A stretch of DNA of 64,000 nt from Pipra filicauda. Its lineage: Eukaryota > Chordata > Aves > Passeriformes > Pipridae. Shown in pieces: positions 1-13,900 of this stretch (the first letter of the stretch is position 1; each line of letters opens with the position of its first letter). The stretch spans positions 9,959,426 through 10,023,425 of the forward strand of contig NW_024104310.1 of NCBI RefSeq assembly GCF_003945595.2. Reading direction: 5' to 3'. The notes beneath the pieces are model-generated. The model was not told where the DNA came from and made no database searches. It saw nothing but the letters and a program-made list of their open reading frames with translations. Position numbers and translations under genes: made by a program.

Positions 1-403
1 AAGAGGTGCTCCAGTTCTGACTTCCAAATCCTGGTCCTGAAGGGAAAGTTTCTAAAAACAAGCATTGATACAGTAAAATTATGGGGTTTGTGATACTTAA
101 AACCATAGATTTAATAGACATATTGCTACTCCTTTCTCTTCTGAGAGTCCCTCTTTTGAAAGTAAAATGCTAAGCCTGTCTTTCCCTCTTGTTTGTTTTT
201 ATTAAACCACCTTAGCATCTCTTTCCTTGCTAACATCCCTCCTCTGTTCCAGGAGTCTCAACGGCCTGTCCTCCAGAGGTGTTTTGATTATACATGGATA
301 TGTTAATCAGACCAATTGTACTCAATTTGGGTTTGCTTTTGAGGTTTATATCTCTTTCACTCTTGAAGTTTTGGGGCTTTTTGTCTGCTATTCTGTCTGG
401 TTT

Positions 404-407
<4 letters not shown>

Positions 408-440
<33 letters not shown>
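408..440. repeat. poly(T) run, 33 bases
   Basis: An uninterrupted run of 33 T followed by AATAAAATTG. It could be the A tail of an old retrocopy on the - strand, but the sequence 3' of the run shows no recognisable element or poly(A) signal in that orientation. Best read as a simple repeat, probably variable in length. Confidence 0.9.
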
Positions 441-444
<4 letters not shown>

Positions 445-771
445 AAATTGTTACATAAAAACAAATACATTTGTGAAGTATAAGGCTTTGGCTGCTTCCT
501 TAGCTATATCTTAAAGCATTTTTGTGAGGTCAGAAAGTGTAGTGCTTGGATGTTTACCAGGAATGGTTAAAAAACATTTTGAGATGAGGGGATGATTAAA
601 TGAAAATAACTTGGGATCAGGAGTCCATTAAAGCCCAGGATTTAAGTACACAGATCATTTATTCACCAGACCAGAGTTATAGTAGCTTTGAGCTGGAGTT
701 CATAAGGTGTACTGTCTTTTAAAGCAGAAAGTGTCTTGCCAGATCATCTGTTTCTGGTCTTGCTTCCCATG

Positions 772-788
772 TTTTTTTTTTTTTTTTT
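772..788. repeat. poly(T) run, 17 bases
   Basis: Uninterrupted run of T within the first intron; no flanking element recognised. Confidence 0.85.
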
Positions 789-1957
789 GTTATGGATGAA
801 GTTGGGCTGCTGGGTAAGGAAATTTGCAGTATCTTACACAACTAATTCCATTAATTCTTTTTCTTGATTTGTGAGTTGATATGTGTCTACCTGACTGTCA
901 CACTTGCTGTGCTTTTTTCATATAAATTTTGGCACTGATCTGGTTAATTTGAAGTTTAAACCATTTTTGCATGTTAGATTTCACTCATTTAGTAATTGGT
1001 CCTCAAGCAGCATAAAAGTTATAATGTATTTGGAGTCTTTGCATAGAGCCTACACATGCATTTTAATTCTAAGAAATGAGTAAATGGGCTTGTACAAGAA
1101 ATAACCAAATACACAGTAACAGAAAAATTTTATGGAAAATCATGCTGTATTAGAACACTTCTAATTTTCAACTGCTGACATCAAATATAACTTGTGTAAC
1201 ATTCTGAAACATTATTTTCATCAGGCCAGCACAGGGCAATGAAATGGATTTTTTTTTCCTATTAATTTGAAGGAGAGGGATCTCTTTTCATTTGGGACAT
1301 TATCTAAATAAATGTTCTCTGTTATAGAGAAAACGGGAAAGGGAGTAGCATTCCAGAATACAAATTTAGTATTTTCAAATTTTATTCAGTACTGTTCTCC
1401 ATTCTCTTCATCAATTGCTGAATTAAAAGTAGGAAATATTCAAGGAATAGAAAAAGTAAGGACAAGCACAGTTATGCATACCTAGAGGAATGAGATTGAG
1501 ATACATGGTTATCTGGTTTTTGTTGGTGTTTGTTAGGTTTTTTTAACAACAAGCTACTGATGTTTGTTAAAAAAATGAAGAAAAAAAAAGACCCTATTGG
1601 TACTTGAAACTGGCAGTATCCCAGGTTTGTATCTTAGTGAATTCAGTGCTAAAATGTGAAGAAGTAGCTGCTAATCAGTTGGAGGTTCTAACTGGAATTT
1701 CAATATTCCCTGAAATATTGCAGCAAAATGTGTTTTCTAAATAGATTTTACTTTATAATGTATTCTGTAGTTCATATATTTCTATTTAAAAAAAAATTCA
1801 CCAAGCTCTTAAATGTTCACTGAATTATGCATGAGCACAAAGTGTAATGCCAGCAAAATTTGTTCAAAGGGGCCTTTAAATAAAGATTTGCCTTTTGACG
1901 CTGATCACGAGAAAATAGATTTTTCATGTTGCGTGTCCTCTGTATTTTGTGATTTAG

Positions 1958-2129
1958 GCAGCGATTGGATCTCTGGAACTTCAAGAAGAAACAAAAGAAG
2001 AATCTGATGAAGAGGAGGATGATGATGAAGAGTCCGGACGGTTACGTTTCAAAACGGAACGGAAAGAAGGAACAATAATTAGGCTCTCAGATGTGACAAG
2101 AGAAAGGAGAAACATTCCAGAAACTTTGG
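1958..2129 (+). CDS. RBM33: RBM33 exon: acidic segment and [12 protein letters not shown] motif
   Basis: Reads in frame from GCA GCG ATT GGA and encodes a Glu/Asp-rich stretch ([14 protein letters not shown]) followed by [18 protein letters not shown] and [12 protein letters not shown], nearly identical to human RBM33. Donor is TTG-G|GTGAGG, leaving one base of a Glu codon that is completed by the next exon. The acceptor is TTTAG at 1957; a second AG ends at 1961, so the first residues and the exact start could shift by 4 bases. The strong conservation of RTERKEGT-like residues next to an acidic block suggests a functional interaction surface rather than simple disorder, but no named domain is seen. 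Upstream exons are not in the window. Confidence 0.93.
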
Positions 2130-5100
2130 GTGAGGTTTTGTGGCAATGGACTGGTTTACAGAGCTGTAACGAATGAAAGTAAAAGACAGGCTTGCGAAAA
2201 CTTTTCTAAAAGAGTTTAATGGCAAAAGGTAGAACAGTCACCTTCTGACTTAGACTGGCTTATATCCAAATTGTCCAAAGCCATATGTCGTGTCTTGTAG
2301 TGCGTGTGGTGTCTGTCTCCTTAGGAATAATGTTTAAACATATCATGTTTTGAAAATCATTGTTATATTTGTTCACTGGGACTTCTGTGGTGTCTTGAAA
2401 AGCTTTCCTGTCTTCAAGCAGCAGCTCTCTGATCTGTGCTTCACTGTGTATTGTGCTGGAATACATTTTAAGGAATTTCTTTGGGTGATTTTCAGCTGAT
2501 AAAACAAATCTTACTTGTGTTCTGTTGTGAAATACCTACATGTTTGCTGTTTTCCCCCAGGAATATAAGCATGCTCTGAACCTGTTGTGTTCCTGCTCTT
2601 GGATTGGCCTAGAGAAAATGTAACTTGTTGGGGAGTGTGTTAGAAAACACGGAAACCCTTTTTTTCTGGATTCAGCTCTTCTAACGTGAAACAATCTGGA
2701 TCTCTTTAAGCCCCTTAATCCTTTAGGCAGTGTCTAAAAGGGTATAATTTCTTCCTATTTGAGTAACAAAACATGAGTGTGTTTGTTTCTAGGAACACTA
2801 CTTAATGTTTCTAATGAATTTGCCAGTGCTACTTCAAATCAGTAGATTTGGAGCTTTCTTGCAGTTGCTCTGTTTTAGTCTGTAGCTAAAATCACTTTGG
2901 TTTATGGCTTTGAGAGTTAACTAAAGATCTCTCATGTGCCCTGGATATTCAGGTATATAGTACTGGTGTTGTGCCCACCCTATTGGGGATAACCTCCTCA
3001 TGTTGGACTTAGAGTGATGGCAATAATAATAAATAAGTAAAATTAAAATTAAGGTATTAGGAAGATGGGCAGAAATTAAGTTTTGCTTCCAGAAAGATGT
3101 ACCATTCTCATAGTTTTGCTACTGAACCAAAATATCAATTCAAACTATGGAAAAAAAGCCCTGATCTTTTGAAGAGAATCAAGATACACAAGAGAGGTGA
3201 ACTGGTAATGAAGGCAAATTGTCGGGTACTGTTGCCTAATTGTCAGATACAACTGGGAGAAGATGTGTGTTATGATACTTTCAAGTCTTGGCAGACTGTA
3301 GGGATGGATTCTTCACCCAGAATCCTTTAAGAGGGTGCCATGCAGACTGAACTTAGAAGCTGGGTGCTTTTGCTTTCTTTACAGATGAGTCAGTGTCTTT
3401 GCACAGCAGGGCATTTTGGAATTGCATTCCCAGAGCAGATACTAGAGTACTAGAACTCATCCTGATGAAATTTTCCTCTTACCTTAAAAACTTTACTTTG
3501 CAAAGGATGCTAGTTCTAAGCATTTTTCTCGTGAATTGTATAACCTACTAATTCTTTAATCTGAATGCAAGGGATTTGGGCTTTTACTATGCTTGCAAAA
3601 ATTGAGAAGCCTTAATTCTGTAAAGAGGTGTTGTGGCTAAGAGGACTTGTTCATGAGCAGTAAGGAGGCTGAACTAGACTTTCACAGTGGTATTCTGTGT
3701 CATGCTGTGAGAGATGTCAGTGCTTGATTTTGAATCAAAGGTATTTCTCTCTGTTGTTCATATTTAGCAAATAGCTGCTTTTACTTGCAATGTCAGGCAA
3801 AGCATGTATTAGGGCCTTTATTCAGCATTGTTTTAACAATCAGGAATTGATTCTGATTAGAGTAAGACTGAAGGGAACTCTGTAGAGGCACAGAGTGATC
3901 TATTCGGGCAAGGGGTATTTTAGCTGAGGTAAGTTCCAAATGTGTTTACAACCATAAGACCGTGTGTTTACGTACCACATACAGACTACATCTTGTTTGT
4001 ACAAAAGGTGTTGATGGCTTTACAAAACAGAGTATTGTAAAAGCAAGAGCGCTCTAGAATAACTAAATTTCTGCACATAATTGCAAGGTAAATGACAATT
4101 GCATGGGCATTTGTGTATCTGTGGATTTATTCTTCAGTTTAATCTAAAAATACCAGCCAGTGAGGAGAAAACAGTCAAGCTCCACTAAAGGTTAAAAGAA
4201 GAGTGGTTTGAATTAGACTTATTTTTAAATGTAATTTTAAGTGATTTGGGGTGTAGCTCTGAGATATAAGGAAGAGATGAAGCAAAGGTGGATGATTCTC
4301 TAAAGAGGTTTTTCTGAAACTAGTATTTGGCAAAAATACAATCTTGCTGTTGTGAAATGGTTTCTATTCATACTAGCTTTTCTTATTAATTTGTTGTTAA
4401 AGAGACCAGATGATTGACCATGTGGTAGAAAGTTAAACCACAAAAGATTCTTGTTTGCATATAAGTATCTACTTCCTTTTGAGATTATAGAGCAAATTTT
4501 TACAGATGCTGTAGTTTAAAAATGAAATTTTATTGCAGACCTACATCTCCTTACTCTAAAATATGAACATAGTTCAGAAAACACTTAAAGAGGAATTAAC
4601 ATTTCAGTTGAAGTTACAAACGTAATTTCCATCCTGTCACATTTTGGTGACCTTTTGTGACAGCTTGTCTCTATTGGAGGAGTGCATTCTTACTTACTGA
4701 TTAAAGATGTCATTTGAAACCATTTTATTACCAGCGATAGTGAAATTAATCTTGACACTTAGAGACACCAGAAAAATAATTGCTGATTCACTGCATTAAC
4801 TGTCTGTGTGAGAACTGTACAGTCAAGATGAGACTAAGTGTGTGCCAGTAAAACAGATGTAAAAATATAAAGTGTTCTCATGAATGTAGCTGAGATCTTT
4901 CCTAAACATTTCTTTGTCCAAGCTAATGTAAATAGTGGTTTTGTAAAGTCCAAAGGAGGGGTACTGTAGGACAACTATGCAGTTGATTTCTAGTGATACC
5001 AAGTTTGTCATCTTTGATAAGAAATATGTAACTTCTTTCAGTGCATGTAGTTGAAGTCTTCCCAGAGTGGAAATTGCCATTATTCTCTGGATTTAGTTAC

Positions 5101-8100
5101 CTGTTAAGGAATGTAAAGAGAAAAAATGGCTTTGGTATCACCGAACTAAAGTATCCCCTCTGTATCTAATTTAAGAAAAAATCAAACCAAACCCTTACAG
5201 TTATTCAGAACCATTTGCAAAGTGCTAACAAAGGTTAATTGGACGTGGCAGTACTTTTTGTTATGCCCTGCTTAGTTGGCTTATGTTCACTCTGATGACT
5301 AGTGGCTGAGATTTCAGGCATGACTAGGAAATTAAACTGAGTGGTTTCACTCTTGTCCTGTGGCAGAAGCACAGTGTAGGCAATTTGGAGATCTGGGTGA
5401 TAAGGAGAAAAAAGTTACAACATGCTGCATATATATGTAAATGAATATATATATTTATAGCTGTTCGAGAATGTGATTAGTGTTGAAAATCTCTGCCTTA
5501 CCCAGGATAATACAGATTCTGGGATTTTCAGATCTGGGTTTGCAGTGCTGTTGTGCTCAGGGAGCAGTGGGAGGCAGAAGTAACTGCAGAGATGTGTGCT
5601 CAGGGTTGGTGCAGGCAGGAGCCAGAGCTACCCCAGCCTGTACATGCTGTGCAGGGAGCCTGGCACCATCCAGCTGGGCCCAGGGTGCTTTTGCCACATT
5701 TTACACAAGGTTTTAGCCAGGGAGAAGCCCTTTAGGGAAAGCCAATCTCTTCTTCCTCTGCTCATCACTTCATTTCTAGTTAGCAGTGTGATCTTGCTCT
5801 CAGGGAAGACAGGGACTCTTTTCTTTTCTTCCTCTGTGCAAAACCATCTTCCATGTTATCTCCTCTCCTTGATCTCTGTATTTGTGGCACAGTGTTCTCA
5901 AATACAACATGCAGCCCAGCTAATAATTGAACTGACTATATTTTGCTGTGTGGTGATTGTATATCTATATACAGCACTTGAGGTGTTCATGGCATGACTG
6001 TTGACTTTTGTGGTTCTGAACCTGCACTTTTGTGTCTAAGTGAAATTATAGGGCACTGCTGCCTTAATGGCATGCTATGAGGGAAGTATGTTTGATGTTG
6101 ATGTAATCTCTTTTTTTAAAAAATCAGATGGTTATATTGTACTTCTGTGGTCATAGATGTGGTATGAATGCAATGATGTTTGCTGCAGTAAATTCCTGAG
6201 GGTTTTTATTTGGGTTGGGATGTTTTTTCCAAGGTTGGTGTTACACACATGTTCACTTTCTTGACTGAAAAACTGAACACATGGACCCTGCCTTTAAGGA
6301 CATGGCCTTTAAACTTTGAGAAATTTTGTGTAAAGTGAGGAGGAAAACGATTTATTCATTTTAAAGAGAGTGAAAAGCACATCAAAGACCTTTGCATGGA
6401 TACCGTCATCCCTTCCCTAAGGTTAATCAGCACAGTGCTCTGAAGTAATTTTGTTTAGAACAACCAATTCTTTCTTCTGAAGTTGTTTGTATTCAGTGTT
6501 CTTCAATACGTGCTCAAGAGGCTGAGAGACTTGGCCATAATGTTGCCTTTTAGGAAGTGTAGCTCTATTCCCAGGTTCATTAAAAACTGCTTTCCTCACA
6601 TGTGACTTCTATATAATAGGAAGTTGCTTCTTATCATCTGTCATGACTGTCAGTGGTAGGTACTTGTGGAAGTGACTGAACTTTGTTTTCCGGACTACAG
6701 CCTTGCTGAGTTCAGGGTTCTAGTATGGAAGATGGCAGAGAAATTGTCCTACCTGTCCTATTCCTGGGGAAAAAACCCGACTGTCCAACTAGCAGCACAT
6801 CCAGTATGCTCTGCAGAATTTAAAGGGAGGAGTGTTACTCCTTTGCAACATCGTGACACTATTTCCTCCCCTACCTATGTGGGAACTAGTGATCCATCTT
6901 TCTGGCAGACCGAGTCAAAGCCCGCATTTGCTCTTTCATGCTTGTAGACCTCTGAAGAAACAGAACTTGCTGCAGGTGTGGAGAGAAAGGAGGCTTGAAA
7001 TTAGAGCTGTGTTTTTCCCACCAAACTGGCTTTTTTATCCCTGACAGCCAAAGATGGCTAAGGTGGTTGTCTTAGTTGCATCTGATGCTTTTGATTGCTT
7101 TAGACAAGAGTACATTTGTTTTAATTTTCGTCAGAAATCCATAGTGTGCACATATAATACCATACTAAGATTTGAGGGACTGTGGTTCCTTGCCTCTTTC
7201 TGAAGCATGTTGTGAGATGTTTCTGATAAAGCCTGATTGTCTTGGGCTCTGCTGATGTCTCCAGGCATGTGCCTTGAGGGCAGAGGTAGTGTTTCATAAG
7301 AGAATCTGCTAAGGCTTTATGCCATTTAATTGTGGTGTCAGAGAGGAGAGGAAAGGACAAAGAGAAACTTGTGTCATCACCAACACGCAAAAATGAAATA
7401 GGAAACTCTATGGCAGATCCTGAGCTTTTAGAAGTCTGTTGTGTTTGCTGTGTTCTTACAGGCCATCAGCAAGTTCTGAACTTTTCCTTTAAAAAGCCAC
7501 TGCTTTGTGGAGGTGCTGAATACTTCTGAAAACTGGGACATGCAAATTTACAGTCTTTGCAGCTCAGTCATGCAGGTAGTTTTTGTAGCCAAGTAAGAAC
7601 AACGGCCGCAGTGGGAATGCACAGCGCTCACCCTTCTCTGCCCTTCTGTCAATCCTCAACTTCAAAGACTAATGGAGATTACTTATGAAGATGTTTAAGA
7701 GGGTGGTTTAAGTAGCTTTGGCTTTTAGACTCGCAGGAAACTGTAAGAGTTTTCTAATTGCCTTAGCTATATGTTCTTGGTGTATATCTAGTGGAGATGC
7801 AGCACTAATGTCTCAGCTGCCACATACAAATTATTTTTATTCTGATACTCAAATATTGCAACCATTATGTGTAGTAGTGCCAAGTATATATTATATTAAT
7901 TCAAAATATGTTTTTATTTGTCAGGAGTTTGTTTCTTTTAGAGTAGTTTAATTTTGTCTTGTTAGAGGGAGAAGTCAATATCAGAGGTAACAGGGGATCT
8001 GACTGGCAAATGGCAAAAGACTCAACTGCATGTTTGAGGTAAAGTTTATTATCCTGTTTAGGTGATTCAAGCCTGGTGAGAGGCACTTCTCATACTGCCA

Positions 8101-10919
8101 TGGTGTGTTTCCTGAAGTCTGTCGTAGACTTTCTCTGCATTTTCAAGTAATTTCATTACCTGGGTCTGTTACTGAATACTTTTTCTCTTAATATTCTGTC
8201 AGCGTTGTCCAAGATTTCAAGGAAATTTGTCAGTTTTTGTTGAGTACCCTCTCTTCTCTGGTGTTTACCTGTGATGTGAGTTGGGTGGGTGTTATCAGCA
8301 GCCACGTGTTTGTCTTGAGCTGAGTACAGATTTTAATTTGTGCTCACTTGTGAAGTACAGCTGGGTCTTAAACCACATACAATAAAATAAATAGTAATTA
8401 CTTACATACTGGAAACTCACTTCAGCCATCAGAAAGTGCTTCTTTGGAACAGGCCAATGTGCAGAAGAGTTTGGTGGATAAAATCTGTTTATATGTAAGA
8501 CTCAACAGATCCTTTACGGTAAAGTTTACTGGAGGTTTCATTGTCCTACCTGACATTTTGGCAGATAAGTGAGATGTTTAAGGCAATAAAACTTTGAGAG
8601 AAGCCACAGCCACCTCTTACAGCAGAAGGCAAACTTCAATACCATCTTAAAAAACAAAACAACCAAACCTCTTTGTTCATGTTTGTTTCATTTATCTGCT
8701 GCTTTTTGCCTGTGCAAAAGACACTAATTAATATCTGTGCTTTTTCCTTTTAGAGATGTCTTTAATGAAATGTTAACATGCCACCTAAAGGAGATCAAAG
8801 TGCCTGCAAATTTTATCCTAGTGCAGGGATTCTTCTATAGTTCTAGCAATGTTCTTTTCATTGTATTTTCCTTCTTTTCAGTGCAAAGCTAAAATATTTT
8901 TCCCCTTTGTCTCTTAACAGAGCTTTCTGCAGAAGCCCAAGCAGCATTACGTGAGTTTGAAGAGAGGGAAAGGCAGCTTAAACAGGGACGATACGGCTCC
9001 AGGAGAGGAGGGCGAAGAGGAGGCTCCATTATGTGCCACGGAATGGGAGAACAAAGGAGAGACAATAATGATAGGGGAAGAATGAAGGATCACAGGCCTG
9101 CACTGCTGCCAAACCAGCCATCAGCAATGGTACCTTTTAATCCTTAGTGTTCTTTGAACGTTCAGGAAGTTATGGAGAAATGCATTCTAGACCGTGAATT
9201 TTTGCAAAGGTGGAATATGTGTTCCAGTGTAGACCTTTTGCTCTCTGTTAGGCAGGATGGCTTTGTGTAACTTGATGATTGTGAAGTATGTGCTTCCAAA
9301 TGTAAAGTGCATTTTGACTCGTATGACACAGTCAGACTTAACCTGCTGATTTGCCTGAGAGCGGAGGAGTAACTTAATTCCTCTGAGAAGTCCTCTACCT
9401 GTGACATGGAAACATGTTCTGTAATAGTAATGTAGTTTAAAAAAGATTATTCTGTAAAATATTTCTTGGTTTTTGTGCAAGAAGTGTTTTTGGTGACACT
9501 TCTTAAAAAAAAAAATAAATCTATTTGCCTGTCAGCCATGGAGGTAAATAAAACCCTAGGAAGATAATCATTACTTCCCTAGTAGATAAATTATTATTTG
9601 GGGTTTCAGATGAAGTTAAACTTTGTTGCTGCTTTTCTTCCCCTGTGCGTTGTGTCACAATCTAAAAGACTTTTTCCATCCAAAAAAACCCCAACTCCAG
9701 CAAATGTGGGATCAAGAGGTAGCCCACACTTATTTTTGTTCACTTGCATAAAATGTACTGGTAACTGAGATTGTAGAACAAGGCCTGTATATGTCTTTGC
9801 AGGACAAGGTCGTCTGTATTAAACAGAGGTGATTTTTTCCAGCAGCAGTAACTAAGTGCTGGTCACTGGCAGGAGTCGGTGTTATCTCAGCGGTTGAGAG
9901 CCCTGCAGTAGAATGTTTCATGCTTTTAAAACAGTGAAGGTTGAATAATTTACTTTTCTGGTTTGCTGCAGTCTTTGCTAGCTATTTTGATTTTAAATGT
10001 TGTAAACATTTTTGTGCTTGTCACAGTATCTTCTTGTGTATACTATGTAGCTGTTTTGCTTTTTATGTATATGGCTGCTAAAAAAAATGTGTGACATCTT
10101 TGTTGCTAAAAGGTTGCCTCTTTGGGACTCTTCTTCACTACCCTTTGGAAGTTACTGGATAGTACTAATATCTGGTGTCAGTGAGTTCAGAGGCAGAAGA
10201 ATGTCTCTGAAAAGAAACATATTTTTTTTTATTAGAACTGATTTTGGCCATTTGTTTATGAGTGTTGAGCAGCAAGAGACTTCCTTCCGTGCTAGGAAAG
10301 GTACCTTTGAAAGGTATCTTTAAAGTAGTTTTATCTTCAAGCAGTATGGATAGGTTTGCTGCACTGATAACTGAAGAATCTAGCTTAATTTGTATTTTGA
10401 CTTTTTTTGCTAGTGCTAGGTCTGTTGTCTCATGCTCTTCTGTATGTGAGACAAAAGTTAGTGGATTTGTTCTGATACCTGGACTCAGATTTCCAGTGAT
10501 CTTCACATGTACCTTATTGCAGTTGATGACAGTTTCCAGTAACATGCAGAATGCTACCATATGAAACTAGGCAGTTTCACTGATAAAAATAAGTGAGTCT
10601 GTCTGCATGCCCTCTGTGCTTCCTTGCTCTCTGCTCTCCTTCACATGAATGTCTTCGATTGCTCCTTTGCTTTCCCGTGCTGATAGTTCTAAACAGTTCC
10701 AGTTAATAAAGGGAAAGAAATTTTTCTGTTCATAATTGGCCTTAATTGCTCTCCAAAGGTGTCTTGGTTTTGTGCTCATTTATGTCAGGATATTTTAACT
10801 TTAAAGCCTGGTGACTTTGTTCTTTTGTCTGACTTTAGACTCATTCACAGAGGTTAATTCCAACACACCAGCAACCTGTTATGAGTCTGTTCCAGCAGCA
10901 ACAACAGCAACAACAACAA

Positions 10920-10957
<38 letters not shown>

Positions 10958-13900
10958 ACAGTTACAATCTCTGCTTCCTTTACAGCATCAGCATCATTCT
11001 TCTCCTCCTCCAGGGCTACATATGCCCCCTCCGATAGAAACGCCTCGAATCATGATGACTCCACCTCCAGTGACACCTCAGCAACCGAAGAACATACACA
11101 TAAATCCACATTTCAAGGGGACAGTAGTGACGCCTGTACAAGGTGAGCTTTCTGAGCACCTTTCCAGTCATGCAAGAATGACTCATCTTATTCTTTGCCA
11201 GAGATGCAACAGTTTGTTTGTTTATCACTGCATGGAAATGTGCTTCAGGCTGCTGTTGTTTTCTTTAAGCTGGAAACAAATGTTTTGCCTGAAGTAAGAC
11301 ATAATGTTGTTGGACTGTCATCAACTAAAATAGCAAAGCCTTTTCAGCTGTTATGTTTGTTGCTCTAACGTAAAGCCTGTCAAGAGCAGTAAAAATGGAA
11401 GCTGGAAAGAGAATGTGCTTTTTAAAAATAATAGATGTCAGTTCTCAAAACTAGGTAAGTACTGCAGTTTGTAATTTCCCACTTCATTCCAGCTTCAGCC
11501 AAGCATTCACAGAATGACCACCCACCTGTTTCAGTGAGAGGGTACTGAGGCACTACTTGCACTGTAATTGCTCTGTGAAAGGTACCAGTCTGCTGTCCTT
11601 CCTTGACAAGATACATTCCTCAGTTCTCCTTTCAGGGCCAGATTGGTAATTATTTGATTCACAGCCTGCAAGTACATTTTTTTCTGTAAGTTAACACAAA
11701 CACTCTGTGGGCTACACTTCTTAGGGTAGCTTTCAGCAAAGCTGGTAACGTTACTTCTTATTTAGGAAGTGTTTAATCCCTAAGAGGATAAAAAATGACT
11801 CCTGCATAGCTCTGATTTGTGATTTTGTTGGGATTAGATAAAGTAATCTAATGTATACATATTAGATATATACATATTTATACATATTTACCATTAGGTT
11901 TTCTGTATTTTTGCTCCTTCAAATCAGCAGAACTCCAAGCCAGTGCTATCTTTGCTTCGTTTATTTAACCAATGAAAAGTAGGAACTTGGCAGGGTAGGA
12001 TATTGCCAGTATATGGGGATCTATTAGGCTTCTCACAGATGGCTGTGTAGTAGCTGTGTTGTAGAGCTTATTTTGCTTTTCCCTGTGGTGCTTTCCACAA
12101 AATTATGCATCAAGACAGATTATCTGGAATCACTCCAAAAGATCCTTTGCTCTTGGATTTATGCCTTCTGTGCATTTTCCTGACGTTCCCAAAGTAGAAG
12201 TTACTGTTTTGTGAGAAGCAAAAATTGCTTTTAGGCTATTCTTCTCTCTCCCTGTGAAACAGTCAACAAATCTTCTGTATCTAGCTGAGCAAGTGTCCTC
12301 CTAATGGTGGGAATGGCTGTTGAGGACTTGTGCTTTTGACTAATGTCAAAAGTATACCTGTGTATTTTCTTTCTTTTATCTGAGATTTTTTTTACATTAC
12401 TGGGCAGCTTCAGGCGTGTCTCAGCCTTCCCACTATGTCTGTGGTACTGTGGCTGTTGCAGGTCTCTTGCTTTATCTTGAACATAGTCTCTTTTTCAGTC
12501 TTCACTTGCAGATCCTCGTTTCACTGTAGAAATTTAATCTTCTTGATTAGAGAGCGTGTATTGGAAGCTGAGTCTTCTGCAGTGACTGAGAGTAGTGGTC
12601 ATCTTAGTCTCTTAGTCTGCAGCAGTACAGTTATACATTTGTATACATTTGCACACCTAAGGAAAATGTGTTTGAAATTAGGAGCCTTCTACAGGTAGAT
12701 GAGGATAATTCTGAAATCTTCAATGTTATTTGCATATTAAAATGAACTTTTAAGCAGTCACTGCAGGCAAATGGTAGATAGAAATTCCAGTGTAGAGAAT
12801 GCCACTCTAAACTTCCTCTTAAAAAGTGTTCCTCCATTTAATCCATCTGCTTGAAGCTCCAGTAGGCAGAGACTGATGGTTGACAACATAAGGATGTGTC
12901 TCACTTACAGCATCATTTATTTCAGGGTAACAGGAACTATGAAAGATCAGATTGACTTCATGTTCCTGATGATGGCCTACCTGTTCTTGACTGAACATAT
13001 TTCCAGATACATGAAGGTTTTTACACATTGGAGGATACAGTCAGATAGGTGCAAAGTTTATTGGGATTCTGTTTTTGAGAACATTATGCCTGGAAGCTAA
13101 AAATGCCATGTCTGGAAGTGCATGATATGCACATTTAGGTTCTGGTAATTTTAATGGTGTGCTGTCATGTTTTAGTGTAGACTGGCATTTTTTCCTCTCT
13201 AATTTTATGGCAGGATTAAGCTAACATACTTCTAATTGTCAGCTCCAGGGACATTTTTCCCAGCTGCAGATCATAGAAATACACTTTTTCAACATCTTTT
13301 TGGTTTGAGTTAGTCTTGAAGCACGTCGAGTATATCAGTATTTTCTAAAATAGACTCAAACCTCCTGTAAATTGTTATGAAATTTTCATGTGAATAAAAT
13401 ACCATATATAACAGCTCTAGTAGACAGCTGCTTCAGCCTGAAAGGAAGTAGAAGCACTCTTGAAGAATCCTATCATTGGCTTATTCCTTTGATGTTTCAA
13501 AGGCATATCTCTTACTGTGGCCACCATCTCCCTGCCCAGCCTTGAATCTTGGTTCAAAAAAATAGTTACTTTCAAGTCAGTTTTGTTTCAAATGAATTTG
13601 TACTATTTTTAGTCTTTGAAGCTTCATAAATGATTAAGGACTCAGTCTATCAAGTCCCTAAAACATGAGCTTCTGCGAATACCTTCTGCAGGTACTGTGC
13701 AGTTAGTGCTCAGTTGTGCCTCCTGTGGCATTTGAATCCCATGTCTTTTAGTTGCTTGCTTGTCATATAACGAGTTTTCCCTTTTCTTTGTGTCCTATCC
13801 TGTAAGCTACTTTTGAGTTGTAAGTAGCAACTTTTGCTGAATGCATCTCCAGATTTCAGTATGATCAATTTACTAATGCTGGAGGGCTGTACATAGGTGG

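Larger units (their letters stand above)
1..1957 (+). other. RBM33: RBM33 intron (3' part) upstream of the first visible exon
   Basis: The window opens inside an intron. No ORF here resembles the upstream RBM33 acidic exons. It holds a 33-base T run at 408-440, a 17-base T run at 772-788 and otherwise AT-rich unique sequence. The pyrimidine-biased stretch before 1957 ends in the TTTAG acceptor of the next exon. Confidence 0.75.

Noticed and set aside
408..440. poly(T) as the tail of a - strand processed pseudogene
   Set aside because: No poly(A) signal or gene-like sequence next to the run in the required orientation.
5480..5997. overlapping ORFs in a GC-richer intron patch
   Set aside because: Frames begin and end without splice or start context, and the peptides show no family resemblance.
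10811..11146. 111-codon Thr/Ala-repeat ORF on the + strand
   Set aside because: Alternative frame of the CAG/CAA repeat in the RBM33 exon; the Gln frame matches RBM33 on both sides.
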